Below the pieces are notes generated by a model, which worked only from the letters and a program-made list of their open reading frames with translations, did not search any database and was not told the DNA's origin. Of a stretch of DNA of 64,000 bases, positions 37,427-49,156 are shown in pieces. A program made the position numbers and the translations under genes. The DNA is from Xylogone sp. PMI_703 (lineage: Eukaryota > Ascomycota > Leotiomycetes). Within the stretch, counting starts at the first letter, position 1. The number at the start of each line of letters is the position of its first letter. The DNA is taken from the NCBI GenBank assembly GCA_021399445.1, contig JAJTUQ010000003.1, positions 1,302,001-1,366,000 of the forward strand, read 5' to 3'.

Positions 37427-38372
37427 TATGCTCAAGATTGTTCAAAATGCAGACATGGGATGCTCAGGCAATGATCGTAAAGTCAGGGCTGGTGATTCAA
37501 GTTATCGCAAAACTGCAGAATGTCAGATATTAGGAAGTGTAGCTTTTTGGAAACTGAGTTTGTTTCATCTGCCTCGACCCCACGATGTTCTTTGTTAAGC
37601 TGTACGTAAAGAGTTCTAGATGGCCTCTCCCCCCCTGCAAGGCGGTAGCCAATGCTGCTACTTGTCTTCAGTAATGATTACTTGTATTCCTTCCCTATTT
37701 GCTGTAAGATTACTATCAATCGTCGGCTTCTTGCTCTCTTGTTTAATCGGCTGATATTTTGATCGTGTCCTTCAGTTGGCAGAAGGATGAGACTGGTAGA
37801 TAAGTAATACTTTTGAAATATCCTGTCGAATTTTTTTTTTAAATCCGATTTGATTTTGATTTTCCACTTGTATTTTGAATAACAATAAGATAAAATCTCT
37901 TTTTCTTGCCTTATTCTTCACGTTTTTGAATAAGACAAATTGGAGACTTATGATTATTTTTATAAGTTAAAGAGAAATATCTCAATACTGGTATACTTAT
38001 TCTCGGCTCTGAAGCATTATATATAAAGACTCAAAGACGTGCGACTTTATCAGTGTTGCTTCGGCCACACAGAGAGAAAACCATCAGCCAATTAAGCGAG
38101 AGAGCAAGAGCTGACGATTACTGCTACGCAAGGAAAGTTGTAACGAGGCACTCGATACAACTTTCTTTACAGATGCCTTGCCTACAAGATTTCTTGTTTA
38201 AACCATCCTGTATCTTCTTCTTCTTCCTCCGTAGGCTATAATAAACCTTCTTAGTTAACAGAGTAAAACCTTTGCATCTAGCTTGCCCCGTTACCATACA
38301 ATTACCGGAGAGTTCATATTCTATTAAAGCGCCCGCCTACAGGCTAGACGAGCTTTCTCATTATCTCAAACC
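37427..38372. other. Divergent intergenic with poly-T tract and TATA box
   Basis: Very AT-rich around 37.8-38.0 kb, with a T tract near 37831. TATATAAA at about 38020-38027 could be the core promoter for the dioxygenase, leaving a leader of roughly 300 nt in which short upstream frames (38053-38241) occur. Confidence 0.4.
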
Positions 38373-39186
38373 ATGTATAAGCTTTCGAAACTCTCCATCT
38401 TCAGTTCTCTGGCCGGAGTTCTTCCCATCCTACTCTTCGCCGCCAATCGTTATCAGACAACTACAACTCCCCAGTTGCATGAGAATTCATGCCCTCCACC
38501 AAAGTACACATCCCGCATTCTGTCATGGGACCCGCTTATGATACATCTGGAAAACTTCATTACACCAGAGGAAATACAACACTTGCTGGAGTTACCGTAA
38601 GAACCCTCAACAGAGCGCTTTGTACGTAGTTAATTAACACGACCTTAGCCATTCGATGTACAAAAGGTCCCAAGTCATCTACAAAAATGGAAGTACCTCC
38701 GTCCACGAGGGCCGAACAAGCTCGACGGCCAGCCTTACAAGGACGAACAATACCATCGCACGCTGTATACAGGAACGAGCCGCCGAGTTTCAAGGCTTCG
38801 ACACCTCCTCCACCATAAACGTCCAAGCAACACGATACGAAGACGGACAATACTTCCGCGCCCACTACGACTGGAACATCTCCCCTGTCACCGGTCTAGT
38901 CCAGCCCACCACGACATTCTTCGCCACCATCCAAGCTGATTGCGAGAACTGCGGCACGGAGTTCCCATTGCTGAAGTATAACTGGACGGCGGAGGATCCG
39001 AGGGTTTGCGAGTACGTCGACTGCGAGAGCGAAACTATGATTATTAGGCCGAGAGTGGGTTCTGCGATTTTCTGGAGGAATATTAATAAGGATGGGACGG
39101 GACATAATTCGACGCTACATGCGGGATTGCCTGTTACGGGGGGGAAGATTGGGCTTAATATCTGGACTATGCCGGCTGAGCAATGA
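38373..39186 (+). CDS. Prolyl 4-hydroxylase-like 2-oxoglutarate/Fe(II) dioxygenase
   Basis: Two exons, 38373-38596 and 38649-39186, join in phase (GTAAGA..TTAG) to 253 residues. The N-terminus has a signal-anchor (IFSSLAGVLPILLFAANRY), so the enzyme probably sits in the ER lumen. The P4Hc domain follows: ENFITPEEIQHLLEL, then HYD at residues 147-149 (FRAHYDW), the distal His at 232 (STLHAGLPV) and Lys241 (GGKIGLNIW), which are the two Fe ligands plus Asp149 and the 2-oxoglutarate-binding Lys. All catalytic residues are present. The protein is shorter than animal collagen prolyl hydroxylases and like many fungal P4H-type proteins; the target protein is unknown. Cys residues DCENCGTEF and CEYVDCE may form disulfides. 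Confidence 0.9.
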
Positions 39187-39801
39187 AAAATGAAAGTGGA
39201 AAAGGTTGTTATGAATGAGTTTTGATGAGAACCACGGTAATATTATGAAGACCGGTATGACGGGGCAGGTCGATAGACACGGCCTAAATACTGTAGGGCC
39301 GGTTACAGGTGATTTTGCAGCTATAAAGGCGATGGCTCCTATTTGTGTTCAAGGCGAGAGATCGATTCTGTTCCTACCCTAGAACTTAGTTATTGAATAG
39401 AGAAGATTTACGTAATAAGCTCATTAGAAACTCATATCAAAACCTCTTTGCTCGTTTGCTGGCTGTACAAGTTATACACTATAGCAGGCCAATTGGATTC
39501 TCTACAAGTACATCGAATGGGTTAGTTAAGCAACATGTCTGACTAAAATGGGAGCATGGTAGAAGTGCTAGCCAAACGCTACAAACACAATTGAACTCAT
39601 CACAGCTTGCAACGGCACAAAATCTCTTAAAAGATAGATAATACAAGATCAATTTTTGGATGTCATCAACACTTGGTATAGCCATGACAGTCGTCTAACT
39701 AGAGTTCTAAGGAAAAATGATATCTAACAATTATACACGGAAGTAATCTTTTCAATTTCGACCAACATTAAGCCGCCCACAATACAGGAACCTTCCACCA
39801 C
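39187..39801. other. Convergent intergenic
   Basis: The 615 bases between the dioxygenase stop and the phosphate symporter stop contain both 3' regions. A 68-codon minus frame at 39479-39685 shows no family resemblance. Confidence 0.5.
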
Positions 39802-41772
39802 TTAAGAGGAGAAGTGAGGAGCGTTGAGGAACAAGCCCATGAGCACACCTCCAAGGGTACCAGCGATGGGAATGGTGGCGATCCAGGAGATGAGCAACAG
39901 GCTGACTCGCTGCCAGTTGATAGCCTTGAAGGTACCGTTGCAGAGACCGACACCGACGGTAGCACCGGTGATGCACATGGAGGTGGAGACGGGGAGGGAG
40001 TACTGGGAGAAGACGAGGACGGTGATGGCGGCGCCCATTTCCATGGAGCAACCTCTGCTGGGGGAGTGGTATGTGATCTTGTTACCCATGACTGTTTAAG
40101 GATAGAGTTAGTAAACACTCTTTTTCGTGTGAGATTGATTGTAGGAATCTTACCTTTCATGATGTTGTAACCATAGGTGATGAGACCAATGGAGATGCAG
40201 CCAGAGAGGACAGCGAGCTGCCAGACGGGGACAGGGGCCTTGGAAGCTGCGGCATTACTAGTAGACCAAGCAGAGTAGATAACAGCCCATGGACCGACAG
40301 AGTTACCAATATCGTTGGCACCGTGGGCGAAGGAGGCGGTACAAGCAGTGATGATCTGGATGAAGGAGTAGGTGTGCTCGACCTCGTTGGGGTACTTCTC
40401 GGCGTGTGCATACACACGTTGCATGCGCTTGCCATCTGGAGTACCGGCAATACCGCTCTGGGCAGTGTGGATGTCGTAGTGGAAACCATACATGAGACCG
40501 ACGACAATGGTGGCAGGGATACGCTTGGCGAGGATCTTGATGTTGTGAAGCTCGTAGATCTGACCGGCACCCATGGGGTTATCGCGGAGGGTACGCATAC
40601 CCCAGCCAAAGGGACCGCGCATCTTCAAGAACCTGGCCTTGAGTTTGGCGTCGCTCTGTGCCATGATTTCCTTGTAGCTAGCCTGGGCAGTCTCAGCGGC
40701 AACAAGACCCTTCTCGTTCTGGTGGTCCTCAGGGATCTGGGTGATGTCCTGGTCGCTACCGGTGACTTTCTTGTCCTCGGATGGGAGCCCCTCATCGTCT
40801 TCCTCTTCGCCCTGAACAACGGCGTAGTTGGGGACCTTGGCGTGATCGGCAGGGGCAGGGTCAGGGCGAGTGAGGAGAAGAGGACCCATGATGAACATCC
40901 ACCACTTAACGGAGTGGTCCTTCTTGATGATTCTGGAGTAGAGGAAAGGAAGGAAGAAGATAGCGGAGAGAAGGGCGACACCACCACCAGTGCCCATGGT
41001 AACGGCGGCGATATACCATCCTGGCTTCTTGTTCAACCCCAAGTTAGGAGATCCCTTGTAGACGATAGACAGCGTGCAAAGGGTACCGGCGACGAGGAAG
41101 AAGAATGGAGAGCTGTAGACGCCCCATGGGACAGGATTCTTGCGGATGAGCACAACGAGCTTGATGAGCATGAAGATACTGGCACCAAAGCCACCCGACA
41201 CAATAGGAGCGATACCCAAACCAGCGAAGATAGCACCGAGACCTTTACCATCGTTCCAGCCCCATTGGACCTTGGCGGCGCCAACCGTTGCAACACCGAC
41301 ACCAGCGACGGCTGAGATAAGAGAGTAGGTGGAAGAGACGTGGGCAGAGTGACGAGTGCACCACATCACCCAAGATGAGGCGGCGGCAAGGGCGCAGGTG
41401 AAAGCGAGCATCTGGACGCCCGCATCGCCACGGAAAGCCGCATTGGGGATAATACCGTTCTTGATGGTATCAGCCGTGCGGGCACCGACCGTGATGGCAC
41501 CAAGCATCTCGAAGACGGTACCGAGGACCATGGCTTGTCTGTAGGTCACGGATCGAGAGGAGACACTCGTGGCCCAAGAATTGGCAACATCGTCTAAGCA
41601 TCAATATCTGTTAGCCACCCGCATTCTTGTCCATTCACCACTACCACTGATAACAGCAAAACTTTTGAGATAAGTATCGAGGTAACTCACTGGCTCCGTT
41701 GTTGTAGGCATCTAGCATGGCAAACAAAGTGCCAATGGCAAAGATATAGTCATACTCGTGGAGCTTCGGCAT
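39802..41772 (-). CDS. PHO89: Sodium/phosphate symporter, PiT family (PHO89/pho-4 type)
   Basis: Three exons, 41772-41691, 41593-40154 and 40091-39802, join in phase to 603 residues, the usual length of fungal PiT permeases. Both family signatures are present: NNGANDVANSWATSVSSRS near residue 25 and FAHGANDIGNSVGPWA in the second half, in the inverted-repeat arrangement of this family. About 12 hydrophobic helices flank a large cytoplasmic loop (roughly residues 250-360, with EEEDDEGLPSEDKK) as in yeast Pho89. The protein should import inorganic phosphate with Na+ at the plasma membrane. The first intron falls inside the first signature (GA|ND). Codon use is strongly biased and GC-rich compared with neighbours, which suggests high expression. 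Three CACGTG boxes lie 0.55-1.1 kb upstream. Confidence 0.95.
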
Positions 41773-42321
41773 CTTGACGGCTGTCGAGTCCGGATGTCCA
41801 GGTGTGAGATATCAAAATTGATTGAGGGACGATCTGGAGAAGAGCAAGACATGGGAGAGAACGTCTCCAGAGGCAGTCTTTATAGGTTATCTGCCATCTT
41901 CACCACGTTCCTGTGGCGTAGCACGCCAAGGCCTGAGGAGGAGAATCTCGAAGTGGCAAGCAGCAGAGCAGCTGCAGCACGTTCTTGTGTGATCTTGTGT
42001 GATTTGCAACCGCAGGCTGTCGCAGCGATTGTTTGACTTCTGACTATGGAGTGTTTGTGTCCACTGCAATGGCGGCTGTCCTGGGGCCCATCTTGGGCGG
42101 GTTCGCCGACGACAAGCACGCCGTGGTACTTGGCTGGTACTTGGCAGACAGTTGCGTGCTCAGCAGCTCTGCTTGGCAAGTCTGAAGGAGGCTTTATATC
42201 CGCGATGCTGTGTAAACGTGAGCGCGGTTGTTATCAGGTCGAGCCCTTGGCGACCCGAGGGAGGTACTTGGCAGGCTTGGCTGCGGAACCCCCAGAGCCC
42301 TATGAGAACGTCGTGCTTCCC

Positions 42322-42329
42322 CACGTGGG
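42322..42329 (+). promoter_or_regulatory. CACGTGGG, Pho4/NUC-1-type site upstream of the phosphate symporter
   Basis: CACGTGGG lies about 550 bases upstream of the symporter start. In yeast and Neurospora the bHLH phosphate regulators Pho4/NUC-1 bind CACGTG with flanking GG preferred, and PiT symporter genes are among their targets. The site match is seen; binding is inferred. Confidence 0.6.
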
Positions 42330-42781
42330 CAACGTCCAATATTCCATACATGTTCCATCCGTCTTCCTTCACCAGCTGCCCAGAGCTTCCAGACGTTTTG
42401 CGCGTTCTTCGCGGGCTTGGGGGATGGCAAATGGACGGTGCAGAGTACGAGTCCAGCAGAGCGCCGCGATACTTAGCCAGGGGCAAGAGCAAAAAGAACA
42501 GAGGAAAAGACCTGGGCGCTTAGCTAATGCGGGCAGATCCAGAGCCGTGATTGGCTCTCCCGCCTATTGAAGGATTTCGGACATCCGAAGCGGGTGGACT
42601 GGTTACGACTGGAGAGACTGGCGACTCTGCCTTGACCACGGAACGGCCGTCCCAGAATCAAAGAGTATCCAAGCATCCAAGCATCCAAGAAGAGCCCAAG
42701 CAGGAAGTCGTGCATGATTGATTGCTTGATGCATTGGTGGGGTGGCATGCTCATCAGCGGCAGCAAGAGTAGGAAGGTCCA

Positions 42782-42787
42782 CACGTG
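42782..42787 (+). promoter_or_regulatory. CACGTG E-box
   Basis: Second palindromic CACGTG about 1.0 kb upstream of the symporter start, flanked by CA and CT, a weaker context for a Pho4-type factor. Confidence 0.4.
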
Positions 42788-42867
42788 CTCTCGATAGATA
42801 CATAGCCAGAAACGCCATCGGATTCGAAGGTTCTCTTCCCTTGGACCACGCATGTCAGATGCATTCG

Positions 42868-42873
42868 CACGTG
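42868..42873 (+). promoter_or_regulatory. CACGTG E-box
   Basis: Third CACGTG, 86 bases beyond the second. Three such boxes within 550 bases upstream of one phosphate transporter gene are more than expected by chance in this composition. Confidence 0.4.
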
Positions 42874-44281
42874 TGAAGTACCAAGCAAGTACGGTACACT
42901 CGGTACAGTAGTGTATTGCTCGTACAGTAGTACAGCGGTAGTAGAGTAGTAGGAGTAGTAGCAGATACGATCCCGTCCCAAGACAGCAGGAGCTAGAGAG
43001 ACATGTGCATCGGGAACCAAGGGGCCCTCAGATCGCGCCAGCCGCCTGGGCTCGTCCAGCCCGCCCATTGGAGTCTAGAGCTCATTGCCAGCCCGGACGA
43101 CTAACCCCAATGCGATGCAGCATTTCAATATTGGGAGACGCTATTTTTGCTGCTGGGACGCGCAGTCCTTTTCATGTCGCTGCTGAGATCCGATTGGTTG
43201 AGCGGGCTATCAGCGCCCTCTTGGGTCTCACGTACGTCTGTTGTACGTTGTGCGATGGTACTGGATTGGGCGTTGCACTGTCGTTTCTGAGATTAGAGAT
43301 ATTAGAGTTGTCGCACAACGAAGGTAGCTCTAACTTACAATTAGTAGTAGTTAAAACACAGATCAGCAGGTGTCCCATACACAAATACTGAAGCAAGGCA
43401 AGGCGCTATGAACCTATAACCAACTGCGGTGAGATAACGCTATTGTGTCAGTTGAATCTTGTCAAAAGGTCTAGCCTCATGCGCTCTGTAAAGGTAGTCG
43501 ATGGTCAGCAAAAATAAACCCAAGTTTACCAGTAGTAGACAATACATCTCTATGCGCCCGCCCACTTCGGGAGTTGATGCCTCTTTGGCCTTTCCACAGC
43601 CTCTTCACTCCCAAAACATCTTTGTAAGTGATAGCGATATCGTGCGAACAAAGCGCGCGATGTATCAACAGACATATGAGCCTTATCCAGCCATGGATAA
43701 TCCTTCTTTCAGTCGCAAAGTCATTCATCATACCTATATGCCTTAAGTCATATGCGCATAAGCTTACGTTGACGAAGACAGCAGTGCGAACGAGTGCTAC
43801 ACGTACCAGAATCCGCCATTCAATGGAAACGAGAGCTCGCAAAGGCTATTGGTAGTTGATTAGTTCACTAACAATTTTTTATTAGCTCAAACCTTTTTTA
43901 TTTCAAGCTCCATATTCCAATAGTTCTATTGATGGGGCTCCCCAAGTTGTAGTTTCCATGAAAAAATTCTGACGATGGCTGCCAAGGGAAAAGCGTGGAG
44001 CATATCCCATTGATCATTGGCTAGCCGAGAGTCTATATAATTTTGGTAGTGTCCTTGGACGAGCCAATAGGCAGTGATTTTAATGTCGATGGCTCCTAGT
44101 TATATTGATATAGCAGTCACTGACTCCAACTAAGGCTTGTCTCCTTTACTCTTATGAAAAGCAGCGGAATCAAGGACATCACACACGCGCAGTCTTTCAA
44201 TTTGATAATCTTGCGTCAAAATACCGATCATTTTACTCGTATATCTCTCCTCTTCATGTTTCCTCGCCGTCCTTACGCGTG

Positions 44282-45234
44282 CTACTCACGGCCATCGCGC
44301 TTTCTGATGACGAGTGGCCCCTTGTGAAAATCTCCATCAGAATCTTCTCCCCGAGCGAGTTGATGATTATCATTCTTTGGTGGTTTAGCATAGCAGTGTT
44401 GCACTAGAGCTTGGTCTGAGGCTGTTGAAGAGGGACATACCTGTGAGTGTGAGAGGGTTTTCTCCCCCTGGAAGTTCGGTGTTGATTCTGGAGTAAAGTT
44501 CACACTCCAGACCGAGTCAACGCTCCCTCCTCGCACACTTGGAGTGCTTTCGGGTGTGAAAAACTGCGCTGAATTCGAGGATAATCTCCGCTCATGATGC
44601 GCTCGACGTTTCTCCTCAAATTTATCCCGAGGACCTGTAGCCGATGTCAGAAAATTGTTTCTTGAAGTTGAAGTATTTCTGGTGGGCTCCCACAATCTTT
44701 GCCTTTCCTGTGGCGCTCCCTGTGTCGCTGCTCGAGGTACTGTAGGGCCCTTCTAGACGCTGGAGACAACCCCTCTCTCCACCCCGGGGGAGGTTTCCAG
44801 TTGCTCCCACTGACCACGGGGGCTGACCGAAAATTCATGTTTGGCATATAACGACGACGCCTATTCTCATGCTCCAAAAGCATTAACTGATTCTGATAAT
44901 CCGCTTGACGCTGCACTTGAGCCCTGGGTAAGGAGCGTGGAGTTGCAGCCATTGAACTTCCTCCTTGTTGGTTCCGGTGCGGTGCGAGCTGTGCTTCGTA
45001 ACCATCCAGGACCGTGGGCGCAGTTCTATCAGGGTGTTTGATTTGAGGATTCATCACCAGTCCCCATGGAGTGCTTTGGAGTTCTGACTCAAAAGCTTCC
45101 TGTGGGTCTAATGGATGCGTAGCCTCAACAGTAGCTCGACTATAAGTGGAGTCTCTAGCCTTGTCTGGATCCATACGCTGACTGCCAGCGTCAAGGATTC
45201 TTCCATCTGCAACTTCTTGTTTGATAGTCACCAT
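44282..45234 (-). CDS. Uncharacterised fungal protein with QNQLMLLEHENRRR motif
   Basis: Proposed exons 45234-44694 and 44634-44282 (intron GTGGGA..CAG) give about 298 residues. I do not recognise the family with certainty. The middle carries DYQNQLMLLEHENRRRRYM, a short motif that recurs in many uncharacterised Pezizomycotina proteins, followed by basic, Pro- and Ser-rich sequence (PPPGWREGLSP, RHRERHRKGK, EEKRRAHHERR). There is no signal peptide or membrane segment; the composition suggests a disordered, perhaps nuclear protein. Two short repeats of FTPESTP appear in the C-terminal part. A strong donor (CACAGGTATGTCC) near 44443 followed by an acceptor about 60 bases on suggests that the last exon may be split and the C-terminus differ. 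Confidence 0.55.
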
Positions 45235-46767
45235 GATGAAAGCCTTGTTAGTGCAAGTAGTTGGAGATGCTGACAGACGATGAAGTATGGTGAGATAAAT
45301 ATTGCGCGGTAGACTCAGTTAAGACTCTGAAAGGGATACTTGAAACTGGAACGAGCTTGAGCCCACTGAAGAGATTTGTCCTCTACTTATGGGCAGCTTC
45401 CCTTCTCTATGTGGTGGAAATGCTCGACGTCAACCCGATGTGAAGACTATGTGATCGGCAGCCTAGATTGCCCAAAGCGATGACTTATCCCTGGCCACGC
45501 CGTCGATGATCCATGCTTTCTTTGACAAGGGCCTGGCTGCCCTAGCATCCAATCATACCGCGCTGTGTCTTAAACTTTGGAGGAGAGCAAAGCCATCCTA
45601 GAGGCTAGTGATCCTTAGCTTGCGATGCTATCAACACTGTGCGTGCACCTTGGCGCGCATGCCCTAGTGTTTCCAGGATGTAGCTTCTGTCCTGGCCAAT
45701 CGATTACTGCGAGTCAAAAGCTATCCCCGGACGCTACCCTCCTAGCCTGGGCATACCCCTGCCTTGAGGCTTGGGCGGGCGGAATGGCTCAGCGGCTGCC
45801 TATCATATGCTTGGAGATTGTCTGGCTATGGTACTCCTTTGCCTGAAATTATACAATAGATCGCATCATACTTTTATACTATATACTATAATCAAATATA
45901 GGCTTATCTCAAATATTATAGATTATAACTATAATCTTTATACGCAACTATATTCATTTTAACATAAATATAATATTAAAATGAATTTACGTTTTCATGT
46001 ATAAATTTTATTTAAATTAAATACTATTAGCCTGACGTAACATAAAAATGCTAAGTATTAAACCCTAAATACGAAATCCTCTTATATCAACCGCAAGAAG
46101 CTTCCTACCCTCTGTTACAGTTCCATTAATCGGTGCCAAAAGGCCTCCACCAGTAGACACATACAGTGTATAACGTCAACCTTTTATCCTTCGAAACCTA
46201 CGGGTAATGGCTCCCGGAACGGTCAATGACTTTTGATCACCGAGCACTACCCTTTGCTTCTTAAAGTCTTGACTGGTCACTTTTATGATAATATTAATTG
46301 CTTTCGATCAGGAACAATACGTCAAGTACCTCGCCGGTTGCACAAGCAGTGTCGAAATATCGCTCTCAGTCCCCCATCATGTCCTTCATCGCCTCGACAA
46401 GCCAATAGAGACTGATCAGATGATAGGTTTTAATTGCATTTATTGTTTAATTCTATCCTAGATATAACATAAAGGCAAGTTTACCATATTTTTAGATGAA
46501 ACGGCAATTCTAGGCCATGGTGGGCATGTAGGATCCTTGACTATATTGTAGGATAGGTCGCTGGTCGCCAACCTCTTTACAAAGGTTTGCTAGGCGTTCC
46601 TATGAGTCTTCTCGGTTTCTGAGGATACGAAAAGCTTCTATATCACTGACAAGCCCTCGATAGATATGAGGTATAACCTCGGTTGTTGCTTCATGTAATG
46701 AACCTTTGGTGTGTTGACAGCGTAATTTAATCCGTATCCACGGAACAGACATCTCCCGTCGCTGCTT
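45235..46767. other. Intergenic with extremely AT-rich block
   Basis: No supported gene. From about 45,850 to 46,060 the sequence is almost pure A/T (runs such as TATTATAGATTATAACTATA), which marks the border to the disturbed region on its right. Such blocks in filamentous fungi often come from RIP-mutated repeats, but no parent repeat can be seen inside the window. Confidence 0.5.
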
Positions 46768-49156
46768 TTAGGAATGATACTGGGACAAAATTGCAGTACC
46801 TATTTCCCATCTGCAACTACCCCGTGATAGGGAGCTTGCAAAGCGCGATACCCAATGATTCAAGTTGCATTCGCACAAAGAAACGTCATCCATAGCGGCA
46901 AGACCTCCATTCTCGACCCAAAATTGTAACCCACGGTTATCGGCCAAGTCTAGGGTTATAGCGGAGGACCCGATGTGCAGAAGTACTGGCACATTATGCA
47001 AACAGGTTTCAGAATTCGTGATATATGCATAAACCATTGCCGAACTGTATGAAAGCGCAATATGAGCGATTGGGTCGAGACGCTTATCCAGCTCTTCACA
47101 TGCCAACAAGGCCTTTTCATACGATTTTAGCACAGACACTGCATGTACAACAGATGTGCGACCATCCTCAGAGCACGCCCATCGTCGAAGCATTGCCAGT
47201 TTCAAAGGATCTTCAGGTATGCTGTTGCTACTTTTTGAGCCGAATTTCGCCATTCCCGTGGTGACCATGTTTATCGTACGAATATCGGCATGGAGGTTGA
47301 GACACAGCACATGATACAGCATATTTGCATTGAATAACAAAAGTGTAATGCGGGCAATGATCGATTTGTTCTCGTCAACATTGCCAGATTCGTCGCGTCT
47401 TGTATACGCGTTAATGAGAAATTGGCGAGAACTATCCTGGGCATCATTCGGTTCTTCTAACAAGGTTGATAATCTGTCAAGTTGAACTTTCCAGCAATTG
47501 AGCTGAGCAAGGTATTGTGATAACAACGAGGTGGGAGGGTCGATTGAAGCGACTTGTCGTCGATCTTGTGTATGACCCCATATACACCTCAAGGCTCCAG
47601 CTAGACCCATAGCAATGTCTTCGATAAGAAGGAAAGACTTGGATAGGTGTCTGTAGCTCCCAATAAGAGAACTCATGGAGTATAATTCTCTATCTGCAGG
47701 CTCCTTTGCCCACCGGGTACAGAATTCATCAAGGCCATGCGCGTCTGATGTTGCCATTGTCATAGGTAAGCTGAGCTGTAATTCTTCCGGTCGTACAATT
47801 GGAGGTTGATCCAATAATAACGATAGCGAAATGTCAACTTTGAAAAGGCATATGGCAATCCTAGCGTAGAGGTAAGTTACATTGTTTACAATTTCGACAA
47901 GCTTGAAAACTCACCTCTTCCATCGCTCTCGCCCTTCAGCGAGTCGTGCAGGGGACATATCCGGATAACTCAATGACTGTTGACGCTCTATACTCTCTTC
48001 ATTAAACATATCATGGCTTCGCATGCTGGCGACCAGAATACCCGTTAGGAGTTGTGCTTTTGATAGCCTACAACACCGCTAGCCTCACGTTAGTGCGGTG
48101 GTCAACCTTTGTCTCAAACGCACTCACTCCACTCTCAACTGCGAAAATTATGGCAAGTAACGCTGTCTGGTATATCTCAAGAGGCCAAGGTTGCTCAGAA
48201 TCATAGGTCGAGTTCATCCCTGTCTGCAAATTATTAGCTATGATCAAAATTATCCTCCAGTGGATGCATACTATTTCCTGCACGGAATGCTGCAACAGGA
48301 TATCATGTATCTGGAAGATCAGATATAGAGTATTCTCTAGACAGCGGGACCAGCATCCCATCATCACCATCGCTGCTATGAGCCCCGGAGATATGTGTTT
48401 GATCCTGAAACGAAGGTGCGTGTAAAAGATTCCAAGATTCGTGGAAGTAAGTCCAGTACAACCCGAGATGATATTCAAGCCAAAGTTGCATTTCCTGCGA
48501 TTTCATTTCTGCTTCTGACTCTTGATTTTTTTGTGGATCAAGAGCTCTAATGACCGATCGTAGCGCAACGGTCATTTATCTCCCCGAATACTCTTCTCCA
48601 ATGTATGCTTGCAAGAGACCGGGTTGGATTCGTGCTACAAATGGCAAGTTAGTACATAATTCAAGATAAATGTGAGAAATCAACATCGTATTTACATCCA
48701 GTATCTCCAGTTTCCATTTGGCGGCTTGGATTCTGGTATGGAGAATCTTGATAAGCTCTGTTTTTCTGCATTCTTCTATTGCGAGTGCATTTGATGTTCT
48801 TTTTTGAACATGATGAGCAACGCGGTCTGCCATTGCATCTGATCTTTCTGCCATGGCAGGCATCACATGCGGTTGTGCGAAGGCTGGCAGATAGAAGTTT
48901 GCCTTCAGAATTGGCTTCATGGAGGGAAATATGACGTTGCAACAGATCACTGTCGGCATAATAAGTTTTAAGAATAATCTTTGGGCAATTTTGTTAGAAA
49001 TCAAAGTAGATCTTACTTGCGAGTAAAGGATCCATTGCAAACATGGCATATATAGCGGTGCTGGCTGTGTATAGCTTGATGTCTGCGCAAATGCTCCCTT
49101 CGACGGAACCTCTTGCCACAGTGACAAACATGGACGCCAGTTGTGTCCTCGGCCAT
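46768..49156 (-). pseudogene. C2H2-Zn2Cys6 hybrid transcription factor gene, frame-disrupted
   Basis: Exon 1 49156-49017 and exon 2 48949-48696 join in phase and encode two C2H2 fingers (CHCGKRFRRREHLRRH, residues 11-30; CHVCNGSFTRNDLLQRH, 37-57) directly followed by a Zn2Cys6 cluster (Cys75, 78, 85, 91, 94, 101). Exon 3 from 48634 holds ALRSVIRALDP and the fungal-trans hallmark LYWTYFHESWNLLHAPSF; the continuation IKHISPGLIAAMVMMGCWSR lies in another frame, so one base is lost or gained near 48,430. A TAA also precedes MTVALRS near 48,575 unless a 45-nt intron removes it. Later exons (about 48066-47915 and 47860-46768) complete the regulatory domain and end SQYHS. Such hybrids are typically pathway-specific activators. 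Without the frame breaks it would be an intact regulator of about 690 residues; sequencing indels cannot be excluded. Confidence 0.75.

Larger units (their letters stand above)
41773..44281. other. Long upstream region of the phosphate symporter; simple repeats
   Basis: 2.5 kb without a supported gene. It includes the CACGTG boxes listed separately and a short GTAGTA/AGTAGT-rich simple-repeat stretch at about 42897-42965. Open frames around 42.0-42.6 kb run on both strands in GC-richer sequence but resemble no family. The distal part, 43.4-44.3 kb, is AT-rich and looks empty. Confidence 0.45.

Noticed and set aside
40323..41315. 330-codon plus-strand frame opposite the phosphate symporter
   Set aside because: It lies antisense to a well-supported gene with strongly biased codons, which commonly opens the antisense frame.
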